Positions 48,094 through 57,024 of a DNA stretch of 64,000 nt are shown piece by piece. The notes beneath the pieces are model-generated. The model saw nothing but the letters and a program-made list of their open reading frames with translations, ran no database searches and was not told where the DNA came from. The DNA is from Avena insularis. Taxonomy: Eukaryota; Streptophyta; Magnoliopsida; Poales; Poaceae. The first letter of the stretch is position 1. The number at the start of each line of letters is the position of its first letter. The DNA lies in the NCBI GenBank assembly GCA_023614405.1, contig CM042685.1, forward strand, positions 232,293,661-232,357,660. Direction: 5' to 3'. A program made the translations under genes and the position numbers.

Positions 48094-50330
48094 TCACCTG
48101 GTGCGGGTGCGTTCCCAAATCCGGGGGGTGGAGCTTGCTCTCATCTGAACCATGCTTTCGCTGAGCTTCTGGAACTCGCGGCAGTCCTTGAGCATGTGGC
48201 TTGCCTTCTTCTTGCCATCCTGCTTGTCGATGTAGAAGTGGATGGTGCATGGACCCGAAAGTTTTTCGTATGCTGAGGGTCCGTTATCGCGATCGTGGCA
48301 CTGCCACGACTGTGCTGGGCGTCCTCCATCGCGGAAATTCCCTCCGCGGTATCCTCCGCTGTTGCGGTTGGCGTCGTTGTGGCGGTCGGTGTAGCCGGCT
48401 GCGACCATGTTGGGTCCATCGCGATCGTCGTAGATGCGCGATCTCCTCTTGTTACGGCGCTCCCGTCGTCGGCCGTAGTCATCTTCTTCCTCCGAGTGCA
48501 CCCAGTGGACGGAATCTTCGCCGTCAGCCCACCTGTTGGCGATGTCCATGAGGGGGTCGAGTGTCTTGGGCTTGACGCGCCCGAGTTCCTCCTTGAAGTC
48601 CTGGCGCTTGACGCCGTCCTTAAAGGAGTCGATGGCCCTTTCTTTGGAGATTTGCGCCGCGGAGTTCTTAGTGTTGGACCAGCGTAGTATGTACGAGCGA
48701 ATGGATTCGCCCATTCGTTGAGTGCAGGCTCGCAACTCCTCGATCGAGGCGGGTCTCTTGCTGGTGCCTTTGAGTTTCGGATGAAACTGTAAGCCAGCTC
48801 CTCCCAGCTTCGGATGGATCCTGAAGATAGGCTGCTAAGCCAGATCCGAGCTGCTACCGGTACCGCATGAAGGCATTGCATGGCGGTTTCCTTGTTTCCG
48901 TCGTGCAGCTTGACGGACGACAGGTGGTCGCTGAGCCACGCCTTGGGGTCTTGTGTGCCGTTGAACTTCGGAGTATCCGAAGGAAGCTTGAAATTTCGCG
49001 GCATCCGTGTTCGTCGAACAGATCTGCTGAAGCACCTGGCCCCGCAGAGTTCTCCTTCATCTTCGTCCATCTCGGATTCAGACGAGCATGCACGTTTGGC
49101 TCGCGCGTTGTCGATTTTGCGCTGTGTGAGCACGTCTCTGGCGTCGTAATCGCGACTGCGATGGCGCGAGCTCTTGTGCCTTCGAGGAAGGTCATGGTCC
49201 TCTTCTTCAGATGAAGGAGTGGGGATGCTGTCGAACCTGACCGTAGCTTTCTTCTTTGGCTCCGTAGGAGCTTCCTGATGGAGCGCGGCTTCGACCAGTC
49301 CGAGTCCGGTAAGTGCGGACTTGTGCATGGCTCTTTTCGGGCCCCCCTCCAGAGGTGGGTGGGACGCGAGGTACGCGGTGGCTACCATGATCGCAGCTTG
49401 CGGCGTTTTCGGGATGATGTTGTCATCGGCGTCCATCTCCATGAAGGATGCGTGGAGGGTTCGGGTCACCTCACGGCGCTCCTTGGGGTCCATGTTCTCC
49501 GTCCGGGAGCGATGCTTGTTGCCGTGGTTGCCGTTCGAGCTGGAGCCGATGCCCATGGCGGAAAGCGCAGCTCGTTGCACGCTGGACTCCGAGGCTGCTT
49601 GCTTGCGTTTGTCAAGCACCTCTTGCATCTTGACCTGCTTCTTCTGCTCCTCGATGAGGAGTAAGTGGTATGCCATCAGCAGGTCCCATGAGGCGTCTAC
49701 AGGCAGGATCGTGTTACCCGCCACGGTGGCGCGTGCCTAGGCCCATCCTTCTTTGCTAAGGCGGAAGACCTGGCCGAGGTCGTCCCCTTCGGGTGGGGGG
49801 ACTGGCTTCTTCTGTTCTCAGCATTTCTGTTCTGCGGGTTAGGTGGCGGGTTTGGCGGCGGGTTGGGCGCTCGCTGGTCCACGTCACCCTGGATGACTAC
49901 GGCGCATTGGTAGCGTTCGTAGATTGGTCTGCTGCTGCCGCAGCTTTCGGATCTAGAACTGTAGGTCCCTTCGTCCGATGGCGGATCGCACAGATCGGAG
50001 TTGCAGCTGCTGCTGTCGTAGGATTCATCTGTTGATGATGATGTGCGTAGCACAGGGTGTGGGGCCCATGAAGCGAGTCTGATCGATGGCAGGGGCACCC
50101 GCTCTGGGAGGCGGAGAATGCCGGTTTGCCCCACCTGGAAGCAGAAGCTCCCGAATAGGATCTCGAGTCCGTCGCCTACGTGCTCGAAGTCCTTCATGGT
50201 GGCCGGTGAGTGGGCGGTAAAGTCGAAAGCGCCAAAGAGGAGGTGGCCCTCCGTCGCCGCGGAGTTGTAGATCGTTCGGGTTGGGACCGTCACGATCGCA
50301 CAATCAGCGTCCCCAGTTCCCACAGACGGT
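48094..50330 (-). pseudogene. Tat-B gag
   Basis: Three frames make up the region. 50330-49740 is an N-terminal part with Ser/Asp- and Pro-rich stretches. 49740-48730 contains LLIEEQKKQVKMQEVLDKRK and the capsid start PSDTPKFNGTQDPKAWLSDH. 48735-48094 contains ERAIDSFKDGVKRQDFKEEL and CTIHFYIDKQDGKKKASH near the end. Frame breaks near 49735 and 48740 separate them. No classical CCHC knuckle was seen. The frame starting at 50365 overlaps the LTR edge, so the true start lies downstream of it. Confidence 0.82.
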
Positions 50331-50336
50331 GCTAAT

Positions 50337-50836
50337 TGACGAGGTTTGATCTCGTCAATGCCCATTATTATGGACTTGGGTTTTGGAGAAGATGGGGATG
50401 CTGGAGATCACGGAACGGTTAGCACACAAGCAACACGGGACACGAGGTTTACCCAGGTTTAGGCCCCCGGAGGGAAAACCCTACTCCTGCTTGTCTGCTC
50501 TTGATTACGGCGGAACCGGTGATTACAGGGGTGCGCAGATGCAATCTGACGTGGAGGTGTGTATGCGAAAGTATGAGTCGAGAGATCTAAGTCGTGCCCT
50601 CCTAGCCTTTATATAGACTTAGGCAGGTCCCAGGCACAGACCTAGTCGGTTACAGGTTTTAGGGTTTACCCCTTTGAATTTCCTATCTACTCTAGTCTTT
50701 CTCTCCAAGGATCCGAAGGCGTCATGGGCATTGGCCACCCGAAAGTCTTCATGGGCCGGTGTATATTTTCCATGGGCCTTCCTTGAGCTGGACCAGGTAT
50801 GCTGAGATCATGTACCCGCGGGGTATAACCATGTCA
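50337..50836 (-). repeat. Tat-B 5' LTR
   Basis: The 500 bp copy starts TGACGAGGTTTGATCTCG and ends ACCATGTCA, followed by AGAAC. Inside the element the LTR is bordered by ATTAGCACCGTCTGTGGG (minus), the usual place of the primer site. I could not assign the tRNA with confidence. Confidence 0.9.
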
Positions 50837-52086
50837 AGAACAATAAGTAAAGTAAAACAAACTGAATACATAAAGAAGTATCACGTATGTAAAAGAGATT
50901 TTAAAATTCAGTGGGGAAAAGCGTTCTCAGGGAGTAGCCGATACACCTCTAACATTTATAAAGGACTAAGGTAAAGATTATTATCATGAATATTCTCAAC
51001 TATGTATGTGTGGGAGGAACTCCGTATTTGGACAAATAGGCAGCAACCACAGCTCACATCATCCTCATAACCACAACAGACAGCAATCAACATCAATTGA
51101 ATTACTGCACTATTAAGGGACTTAATCCCACAGGACGTATCCCATGGAATGGATAGTGTTCCATGAGTTTTCTCGGTTCCAAAGTTGATACGTAAGGAGT
51201 GCCAACAGATTTTTAGTCACTGAAGGGCTAACACACCTCCGCTACCAACAAGTAGTTTCCTCCATCAAGTCCCCACAAGAGTCAAATATTGAGAGGTCGA
51301 CTTCTCCCAACATCAAGATGAAGAAAATCTAACACATGGTCACGGCGATGAATATCATAATAAACTTTATCTGATTTTAATATCATGCTAGGATTTCTAT
51401 ATCTCTCCAAGAACTAATGATCTACTCAGACATGAAGGCAATCAACATCATGGCAAAGACAATGGAATCTATCATAGATGAATAGTACTTGTATAAATCC
51501 ACAACGAGTATGAAAATTACAACAAGATCTAGACAAGATGTAGATGGAATGGATGGAGATGGTGGTGATGTAGCGGTTGCTGATGAAGATCGATGCCTTA
51601 GCCTCCTGGATCTGTGTAGGGTGAAGCTGGATCTCCAGTGGATGAGTTCCCCCTCCAGATGCCTTCCGGATGTGAGGTTTTGGCGATTTCTGGGTGTTCT
51701 ATATGTCGTATCTCCGATCCAGTTGCACGGGGTGAAACTATTTGAGGAGGCGGTGTCGGCGCCAACTATACGGTGGGAACTGTATAGCCGAAAAATTTAT
51801 TCCCGCTGTATAGTTGGTCGTTAAACCCACTGTATCCTCCAATTGCTTCAGGTTTTCTTCTGGTGTTATTAATATTTCCCAAATAAGCAACTTACGTTAT
51901 TTTTGGCTCCTTTTCGCTCTAATATAACTGGTCCAAAAATTGTGTCCATCGTATCCATCATCTAATCTGATCCTGGTGAAAATAAACATAAAAAGTGCAC
52001 GCGAACGCCGTAAAATATCAAGATCCTACCACTACAATGCAAAATAATAATATAAAATATGATGCAAATATGAACTCATCAGTTGG

Positions 52087-52779
52087 TAGATATGTTTGCT
52101 ATTTTTGTCCTTTGGATGAAACTATTAATCATCTTTTCTTTACTTGCCCTGTTGTTGTGTATATGTGGAGTTCGGTTGCCTGTGCCATAGGTGCACGATC
52201 TAGACCATCGTGTTTTAACCAATACTTTTTTTAGATTGTGAAATTTCTTCTCTTTGGATTTAATTTTCACATTGTTTGCATTGTTGCGCTCTGCTGGGCA
52301 CTATGGAAGTCTAGGAATCGTGCTTGTTTTGAAGGAAAGCTTACACCATCCCCTTTGGGACTGATTTGTTATGTGTGTTTTTTTTTGCATTATTGGGCAG
52401 GCCTGCGAAATGAGAGGGATCAGGGCATCGTGGAGGAAGGTGCTGCTCGTCTCCAGAATATGGTCACCCAGGTTCACAATATGGCGCGCCACGCTTCGAC
52501 GATGAGGGTCAAAAATGCTGGAGAAGATGAGGATGTGGACGTATCTAGAGACTGGAAAAACATATCGATGAAGGAGTGGTCTTGTTAGCTTTTGAACACT
52601 TCTTTGGCGGTGTTTATGTTTTGCTCACGTTTTGTGTTGGGGATATTCCGCTTCATGTGGTACTATGATCCTGGAGGTTTAGACTTAGCTACGATTTCAT
52701 TTTTTTAATTTCCCTTGTTGATCGATGTTCTCTTATCTGCTGATAATGGAACCCGGCTTATGTGAGTCGTATGGAAAAA
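52087..52779 (+). pseudogene. LINE fragment 4: zinc-binding reverse transcriptase C-terminus and 3' end
   Basis: The reading resumes as RYVCYFCPLDETINHLFFTC, the CX2C..HX4C zinc-binding motif (zf-RVT) that ends plant LINE ORF2. After a stop at 52232-52234 it continues as VALCWALWKSRNRACFEGK in another frame to 52588. The 3' untranslated part ends near 52779 with a short A-run after GAACCCGGC. Confidence 0.83.
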
Positions 52780-53634
52780 ACATGTAGATGCCATGCCATC
52801 TTACTGTAGCGCCACAATGTGTTGTCTCATGAATGTATGGGGCATGTGTCAGTGGAGCATTCGGCCATGCTAGACACCTATGGGCAAGCACAACATGAGC
52901 CGTTACTAGACATGGCTAAGAAATTTACTAGACTCGCGTCTAAAAAGTAAAATCTGTTTCACCGTTTGTTATTGTATTCATCTTTACTTCCTACTTCTTT
53001 TATTCATTTTTTTTCATTCTTTTCTAATTTGCATCTATTAAAGTAAGATTTTTCCCTGCTTCTTTCTTTTAATGCAGGCACACAAGTTTTGTATGGAGAT
53101 GCAAAGTCTTGAAGCAAAAGGTTTGGTTTTTAGATGTAAATTTAGTCAAATAGTAGTGGTCACCAACTTAATAAATTCAGTGTAGTTAACAAGTTTATGT
53201 AGTTTCTACACTGTAGATTTCTTCTTTTGGTTTTTAGTTGTTCTACGTCTATCTAGTTTAAGTTTCAGTAAGCCCCTACCATGTTTTTCTTTGATTGCTC
53301 TATCAATACACATAATTTGGTTACAAAGTTTATACAGTCCCTTTTCCACCATGTTATTTTTCATCATACAACCCTAGTCCTATAATTTTGTTTCTAAAAG
53401 TTTCAGTAAGTTACTTTTGCCTCTCTTAGATGTATTTTTTTTTAAAAAAATATACGCTATCTACTATTTCATACTTTTTTTGCGCCATGGTGATATAAAA
53501 TCTAGGCGTTCCAAATTCAAAATATGCATTCGAGCATGTTTCAAAAAATAACCAATTCAAAACTATCTGAGAGTCTCCAAAACAAGTTCAGGAATCTGGT
53601 TCTTGGCAAGTTCTTCATAGTAATTTAACTTGTA
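52780..53634. other. Intergenic sequence, no gene seen
   Basis: AT-rich sequence without convincing coding content. A short exon-like run after a TTTAATGCAG acceptor-type site near 53078 (reading AHKFCMEMQSLEAKG) is too short to call. The left arm of a perfect inverted repeat lies at 53448-53472. Confidence 0.5.
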
Positions 53635-54095
53635 CTTTCTCCGTTCAGAAATAACTGATCTGAGTTTGTCTAGATTCGATGCATCTAAACGTATTTTAGT
53701 ATATAGATACGTCTGAATCTAGACAAACTGAAGTCAGTTATTTCTATACGGAGGGAGTACTATTTGTAAATAGTAACAAAACTGTTTCTAAGGAGTAAGG
53801 TGAAACCCAGACCAGAAGGAATCGCATTTCGTTTAGCTAAAGCAATCTGGAAGCGAGCAATTGGGCTCGGTCCAGTCGTGCACAAAGCCGGATACCACCC
53901 TTGGACCAGGGAGGCATATATACTGCTTCGCACGTGAGTAGTGCATATTTGAGCATATGTAGTTAGGCACAAAATCAGCTGTGCTTTGCATAACGGGAGT
54001 GGAGAATATTAGGTAGAATTTCGTGGCACCTCAGATGTTTCCATGGTTTAGCTTAGTACTTGCAGCAAAGATGAAATAGTAGATAGCGTATATTT
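53448..54095. repeat. Pair of 25-bp inverted repeats about 600 bp apart
   Basis: 53448-53472 (AAATATACGCTATCTACTAT and TTCAT) is the exact reverse complement of 54071-54095. A partial third copy (ACTATTTCATCTTTTT) is at 54128-54143. The Stowaway MITE lies between the arms. This may be a decayed foldback or miniature transposon; no target duplication was found. Confidence 0.6.
53635..53757. mobile_element. Stowaway-type MITE (123 bp)
   Basis: It is bounded by TA dinucleotides (53633-53634 and 53758-53759). The ends CTTTCTCCGTTC and ACGGAGGGAG form the usual Stowaway (Tc1/mariner) inverted repeat, with the left tip degenerate. The interior is self-complementary (ATTTAGTCTAGATTC-like arms around TCTAGA). 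Confidence 0.88.
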
Positions 54096-54326
54096 GAATT
54101 TTGAAGCAAAGATGCTGCAAGCTTAATACTATTTCATCTTTTTCCTCAGTATTTGCAGCAAAGATGCTGCAAGCTTTTTAAGCGATATAAGTGCAAGAAG
54201 CTATCTGCAAACTAGGTCTTGGGTGTGTTTTGAAGGCTATGCTGAATGTGTACGTTTGGGGATAACATAGAACTTATTTCAAAATGTATTATATAAGATG
54301 AGACCCTAAAGTAAAATTATTATCAA

Positions 54327-55040
54327 GGTCTCCTTTGATTCATAGTATTTCAAAGGATTTGTGTATGATTGAGATCCTATGGAAATCTTCCTACAGAAAC
54401 CGTTTGATTCATCTTTTAATTTTTGCTTCGGTGTACTCCTCCCCCCCCCCCCCCCCTCCTTCATACTTTCACAACCACAAACTCGTAGAATGCTAGGATC
54501 GCACGATACCGATTCGTTTCGAAAACCATACGAACACACCAGAGGCCTATATGTCTCTCTTAGACGTATACGCATGATACGTGTATACTCATGTGTCCGT
54601 GGGAGGTGGAAAGTCGTGAGGTATATAGCAGCAACAACAAAATTCAGAACACAGCATGCAAGGACGTGGATCGCAATAAGCAGAGGTGGGATCAGCTGGT
54701 GAGGATGTGGAGTATACCCAACTCGACCGAGTAAACCTACATGAAGGTATACAGGGTCTCTATGTGGATTTATGCGGGTCAAAAGGAAACTGTCCGATGC
54801 AAACTTAAGTTCTGTGTGTGTGTGGGAGGTGGGGGGGGGGGGCGCACCGAAGCACACCTCTGGATTCATAGGATCATATCCTACAAGAATCGTGTAGTGT
54901 AAATTTCATAATAAAATAGTATGAGGTTGGAACTCATGAAAAAAATTCTTCAGCAATTCCTCTACCTATAAGATTCAAGTGGACATGACATCCAATCCTA
55001 CACATTTCCAATTCCTACATCTTATGAATCAAAGGAGACC
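54327..55040. mobile_element. MITE-like inverted-repeat element (714 bp) with CAA duplication
   Basis: A perfect 17-base inverted repeat, GGTCTCCTTTGATTCAT, opens at 54327-54343 and closes at 55024-55040. The three bases CAA flank both ends (54324-54326 and 55041-55043). A 3-base duplication suggests PIF/Harbinger or CACTA, but the end sequence does not decide it. Inside is a second inverted pair GCTTCGGTG/CACCGAAGC (54425-54853) with a C16 tract at 54441-54456 and a G12 tract at 54831-54842. Confidence 0.65.
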
Positions 55041-55094
55041 CAAACTTGCTAAGACATCCAGAATGGAAAGAAAATACGAGTCTCGGCAGGGGCC

Positions 55095-55640
55095 TCACCC
55101 TCTCTGTGTGTTTCTCCTCTCATATCTTAAAGTTTCCAATCTAAATTCTTCACACATTGCGAAACAAAAAGGGAAAACTATGTCATGAATAGCAATAGTA
55201 GCATAGCTTGAGTAGTTCTCTGTTGGAAGCTCTTGCTGAATGTTGTGTTGGATTTTTTTTTCCCTCGTGCTTTCCTTAGCTAGAGTATGCCCTCGGGAAT
55301 GGCTCTGCCGTGACTGCCATGTTAATTTTACCGTACTGTTTGCATCTTCGTACAAGATGAACAAGAACCCACTATGCACACAAAACACAGTATACAAGGC
55401 GCGCCTGAGCAGTAGTATACCTTTGCCCAAATGCATGCATGGGTTTGTAGTGATATCGAGGGTCACGTTTATGCTTGCCAAAAGTTGAAAGGTGGGCATA
55501 TGGTACGTGGCGGCCAAGTAATCATCGCCTTGTTCGGGGTACCACCACTGCTGGCCAATCCACATGATTAGGCACAGAATAACGAAATTAATTCCGGTTG
55601 TCCAAGCATTTGCGATATTCGACCTCTTTCCATATTCCAC
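55095..55640 (-). CDS. Unrecognised open reading frame, 181 codons, doubtful
   Basis: The frame starts MEYGKRSNIANAWTTGINF and has one hydrophobic stretch, INFVILCLIMWIGQQWW (about residues 17-33), which would be a single membrane span. I do not recognise the sequence. It lies directly upstream of and opposite to the LEA_3 gene, where promoter sequence is expected. It has no clear TATA box or intron structure of its own and may be chance. Its length is unusual for chance at this base composition, so it is listed. Confidence 0.25.
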   Translation of the reverse strand: MEYGKRSNIANAWTTGINFVILCLIMWIGQQWWYPEQGDDYLAATYHMPTFQLLASINVTLDITTNPCMHLGKGILLLRRALYTVFCVHSGFLFILYEDANSTVKLTWQSRQSHSRGHTLAKESTREKKIQHNIQQELPTENYSSYATIAIHDIVFPFCFAMCEEFRLETLRYERRNTQRG

Positions 55641-55667
55641 GAGATGCCCTTCATGCTGATTATAAAA
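55505..55667 (+). promoter_or_regulatory. Core promoter of the LEA_3 gene with an ABRE-like element
   Basis: A TATA box, TATAAAA, is at 55661-55667, 74 bases before the ATG. Upstream, TACGTGGCGG at 55504-55513 contains ACGTGGC, the core of abscisic-acid response elements. This suits a stress/ABA-induced LEA gene. The element call is by motif only. Confidence 0.55.
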
Positions 55668-55740
55668 CTCGCCCCCGAGAGACTCGCATGTCGCAGCTCA
55701 CATCTCTCACCTGGCTAGTATTCCGTAGATAAGTTCAGTT

Positions 55741-56153
55741 ATGTCGAAGCTAACCAGCGTTCTCGCCGGCACCATTAGGTAAGCGACGCCTAAATAACAA
55801 TACTCATACAGTCATACTACTATACCATTATTTTCTTCTCCTTTATATGGTTGCATATGCACAAGGAATGTGTCAAAATCTCGTTATTTAATTGTTATCC
55901 TATATATCTATGTAGCCGTCGGTGGTACGGCGTGCAGGCGAGGGCGGTGAACATGGTTCAGGTGCCAGCGACGACGGACGGCGTGGGTGGTGCTACGGCG
56001 GCCGACGGCGGGAGGGGCAGGGCAAGGGAAGTGAAGAAGGAGGTGTTCTGGATGAGGGACCCGAAGACAGGGTGCTGGCTCCCTGAGAACCGTTTCGACG
56101 ACGAGGTCGACGCCGTCGAGCTCCGGAAGCGGCTGCTGCGCTACTACAAGTGA
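55741..56153 (+). CDS. LEA_3 family protein (SAG21/LEA5-type), 91 residues, two exons
   Basis: Exons are 55741-55778 and 55916-56153, with a GTAAGC donor and a TATGTAG acceptor. The protein starts MSKLTSVLAGTISRRWYG and ends KKEVFWMRDPKTGCWLPENR, then FDDEVDAVELRKRLLRYYK. The W-M-R-D-P-x-T-G-x-W-x-P-E-N block and the D-A-x-E-L-R-x-x-L-L end are diagnostic of LEA_3 (PF03242). Family members are small, induced by drought, oxidative stress or senescence. Arabidopsis SAG21 is targeted to mitochondria, and the basic, hydroxyl-rich N-terminus with a split after residue 13 fits such a presequence. The length (91 aa) is typical. The first exon-intron break in the presequence is also usual for the family. 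Confidence 0.9.
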
Positions 56154-57024
56154 TCGAGCTCTGCACTCTGAGGGGGTGGTGGAAGATGCGTAGGAATAAA
56201 TCAGCCGATAAACCTGCTTATGTATGCGACCGATCCTATACTTCTCCAGATATGAGATATCCGCGTGTAGACACATTCCATCTTATCCAAGAAGTGTATA
56301 TCTAGATAAAGTTGCCCTGGTGGCTTTCCCTCAAAAAAAAAAAGGTGTATATCTGGAGACTACCAATTTTTTCTCTTCTCCGGACAGGACACATACTGTT
56401 ATATCTTTGTACTGGACAACAAATTTTGCAAAGATACTGGCTATAGCATGATTTCAGAAAAATATCAAAGCTTTCCAGGAGCAGAGCAAACGCATTTTGA
56501 TTTTGCCGGGCTAATAGATGTGTGTGGAGATACTAACTTGGTCACCTGGAGATTATTACCTAGTATCACTTGTCACTGTAGGCATCGTCAAAGTTTTCCA
56601 TACTCAGATTTGACTATTCTGATTACATTGCTTCTTCAATCTTCATGACAAAACTACTTCAATCAAGTTCCCACTATTTGATATCTTCTGCTAGTTACTC
56701 TGTTGTCATAAGTACACATTATGGTCCTATGTTGTTACCATTTCCTACACCGAGAACAAAATGTTGTATTTTCTCACGTGCAGCACTTGGCAGCTTTGCC
56801 ATCCATGCTGCCCTTTGCCGCAAGAAGCTTATGCTTGTTCAAGTTAGGCATTAGCTATGCAGTCTGAACTCTTAAATGGCACACTCATGGTGATGCGCTC
56901 GATCTGTAGCATCTGACAAAGACGATTTCTGGCTTATCGACTGAACTTTGGCAGTGCAGAATGCTCAAAATGCATGCACTGCAGTCTGCACTGGTATCTG
57001 TGTCTGAACTGAACCCCGGTTACC
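56154..57024. other. Intergenic region between convergent LEA_3 and GT47 genes
   Basis: It holds the 3' untranslated parts of two convergent genes. An A11 run at 56334-56344 occurs in a short duplicated context (GTGTATATCT at 56294 and 56347). No further gene, RNA or element was recognised. Confidence 0.5.

Larger units (their letters stand above)
32653..50836 (-). mobile_element. Tat-B: Tat-lineage Gypsy element with antisense additional gene and no visible integrase
   Basis: The LTRs (32653-33144, 492 bp; 50337-50836, 500 bp) begin TGACGAGG and end ACCATGTCA, with AGAAC duplications. By hand count the LTRs differ at about 24 of 490 positions. On minus from right to left the order is gag, protease, RT, RNase H, archaeal-type RNase H. 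The strand then switches to a plus-strand spliced gene relic, followed by an array of purine-tract-like repeats next to the 3' LTR. The presence of aRH after RH places it in the Tat lineage. Copia-3 interrupts it. Confidence 0.88.
24828..52081 (-). mobile_element. Athila-A: internally deleted Athila-lineage Gypsy element
   Basis: It is flanked by GTTGG (24823-24827 and 52082-52086) inside the LINE. On minus: 5' LTR at right (32457-52081, interrupted by Tat-B), primer site (32446-32431), a gag-RT fusion relic, RNase H, an extra ORF relic, a purine-rich tract just inside 28819, and the 3' LTR at left (24828-28818, interrupted by a Helitron). The interior is only 3.6 kb, against the 7-9 kb expected of complete Athila elements. 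The first 195 aligned LTR bases differ at about 12 sites. Confidence 0.88.
32457..52081 (-). repeat. Athila-A 5' LTR, interrupted by Tat-B (about 1.44 kb without it)
   Basis: The two parts are 32457-32652 and 50842-52081. They join at AGAAC, the target duplication of Tat-B (32648-32652 and 50837-50841). The rejoined sequence GGTATAAGAGAACAATAAG matches GGTATAAGAGAATAATAAG at 25011-25029 in the other LTR. The end ACTCATCA at 52074-52081 is next to GTTGG. Confidence 0.88.
10110..52779 (+). mobile_element. L1-type LINE, 5'-incomplete in window, split into four pieces by nested insertions
   Basis: The four pieces join cleanly when each insert and one copy of its target duplication are removed. 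The endonuclease end meets at CAACC, the RT block meets at GGAAT (KGRN then IMDGV), and the RT end meets the zinc-finger region at GTTGG (KWVG then RYVC). The 3' end is placed near 52779, at a short A-run after a GAACCCGGC motif that resembles the 3' ends of grass LINEs. It is the oldest element visible here and is inactive. Confidence 0.88.

Noticed and set aside
49278..49740. Plus-strand frames across 49278-49740
   Set aside because: They are shadows of the Tat-B gag frame on minus, which has the recognisable sequence.
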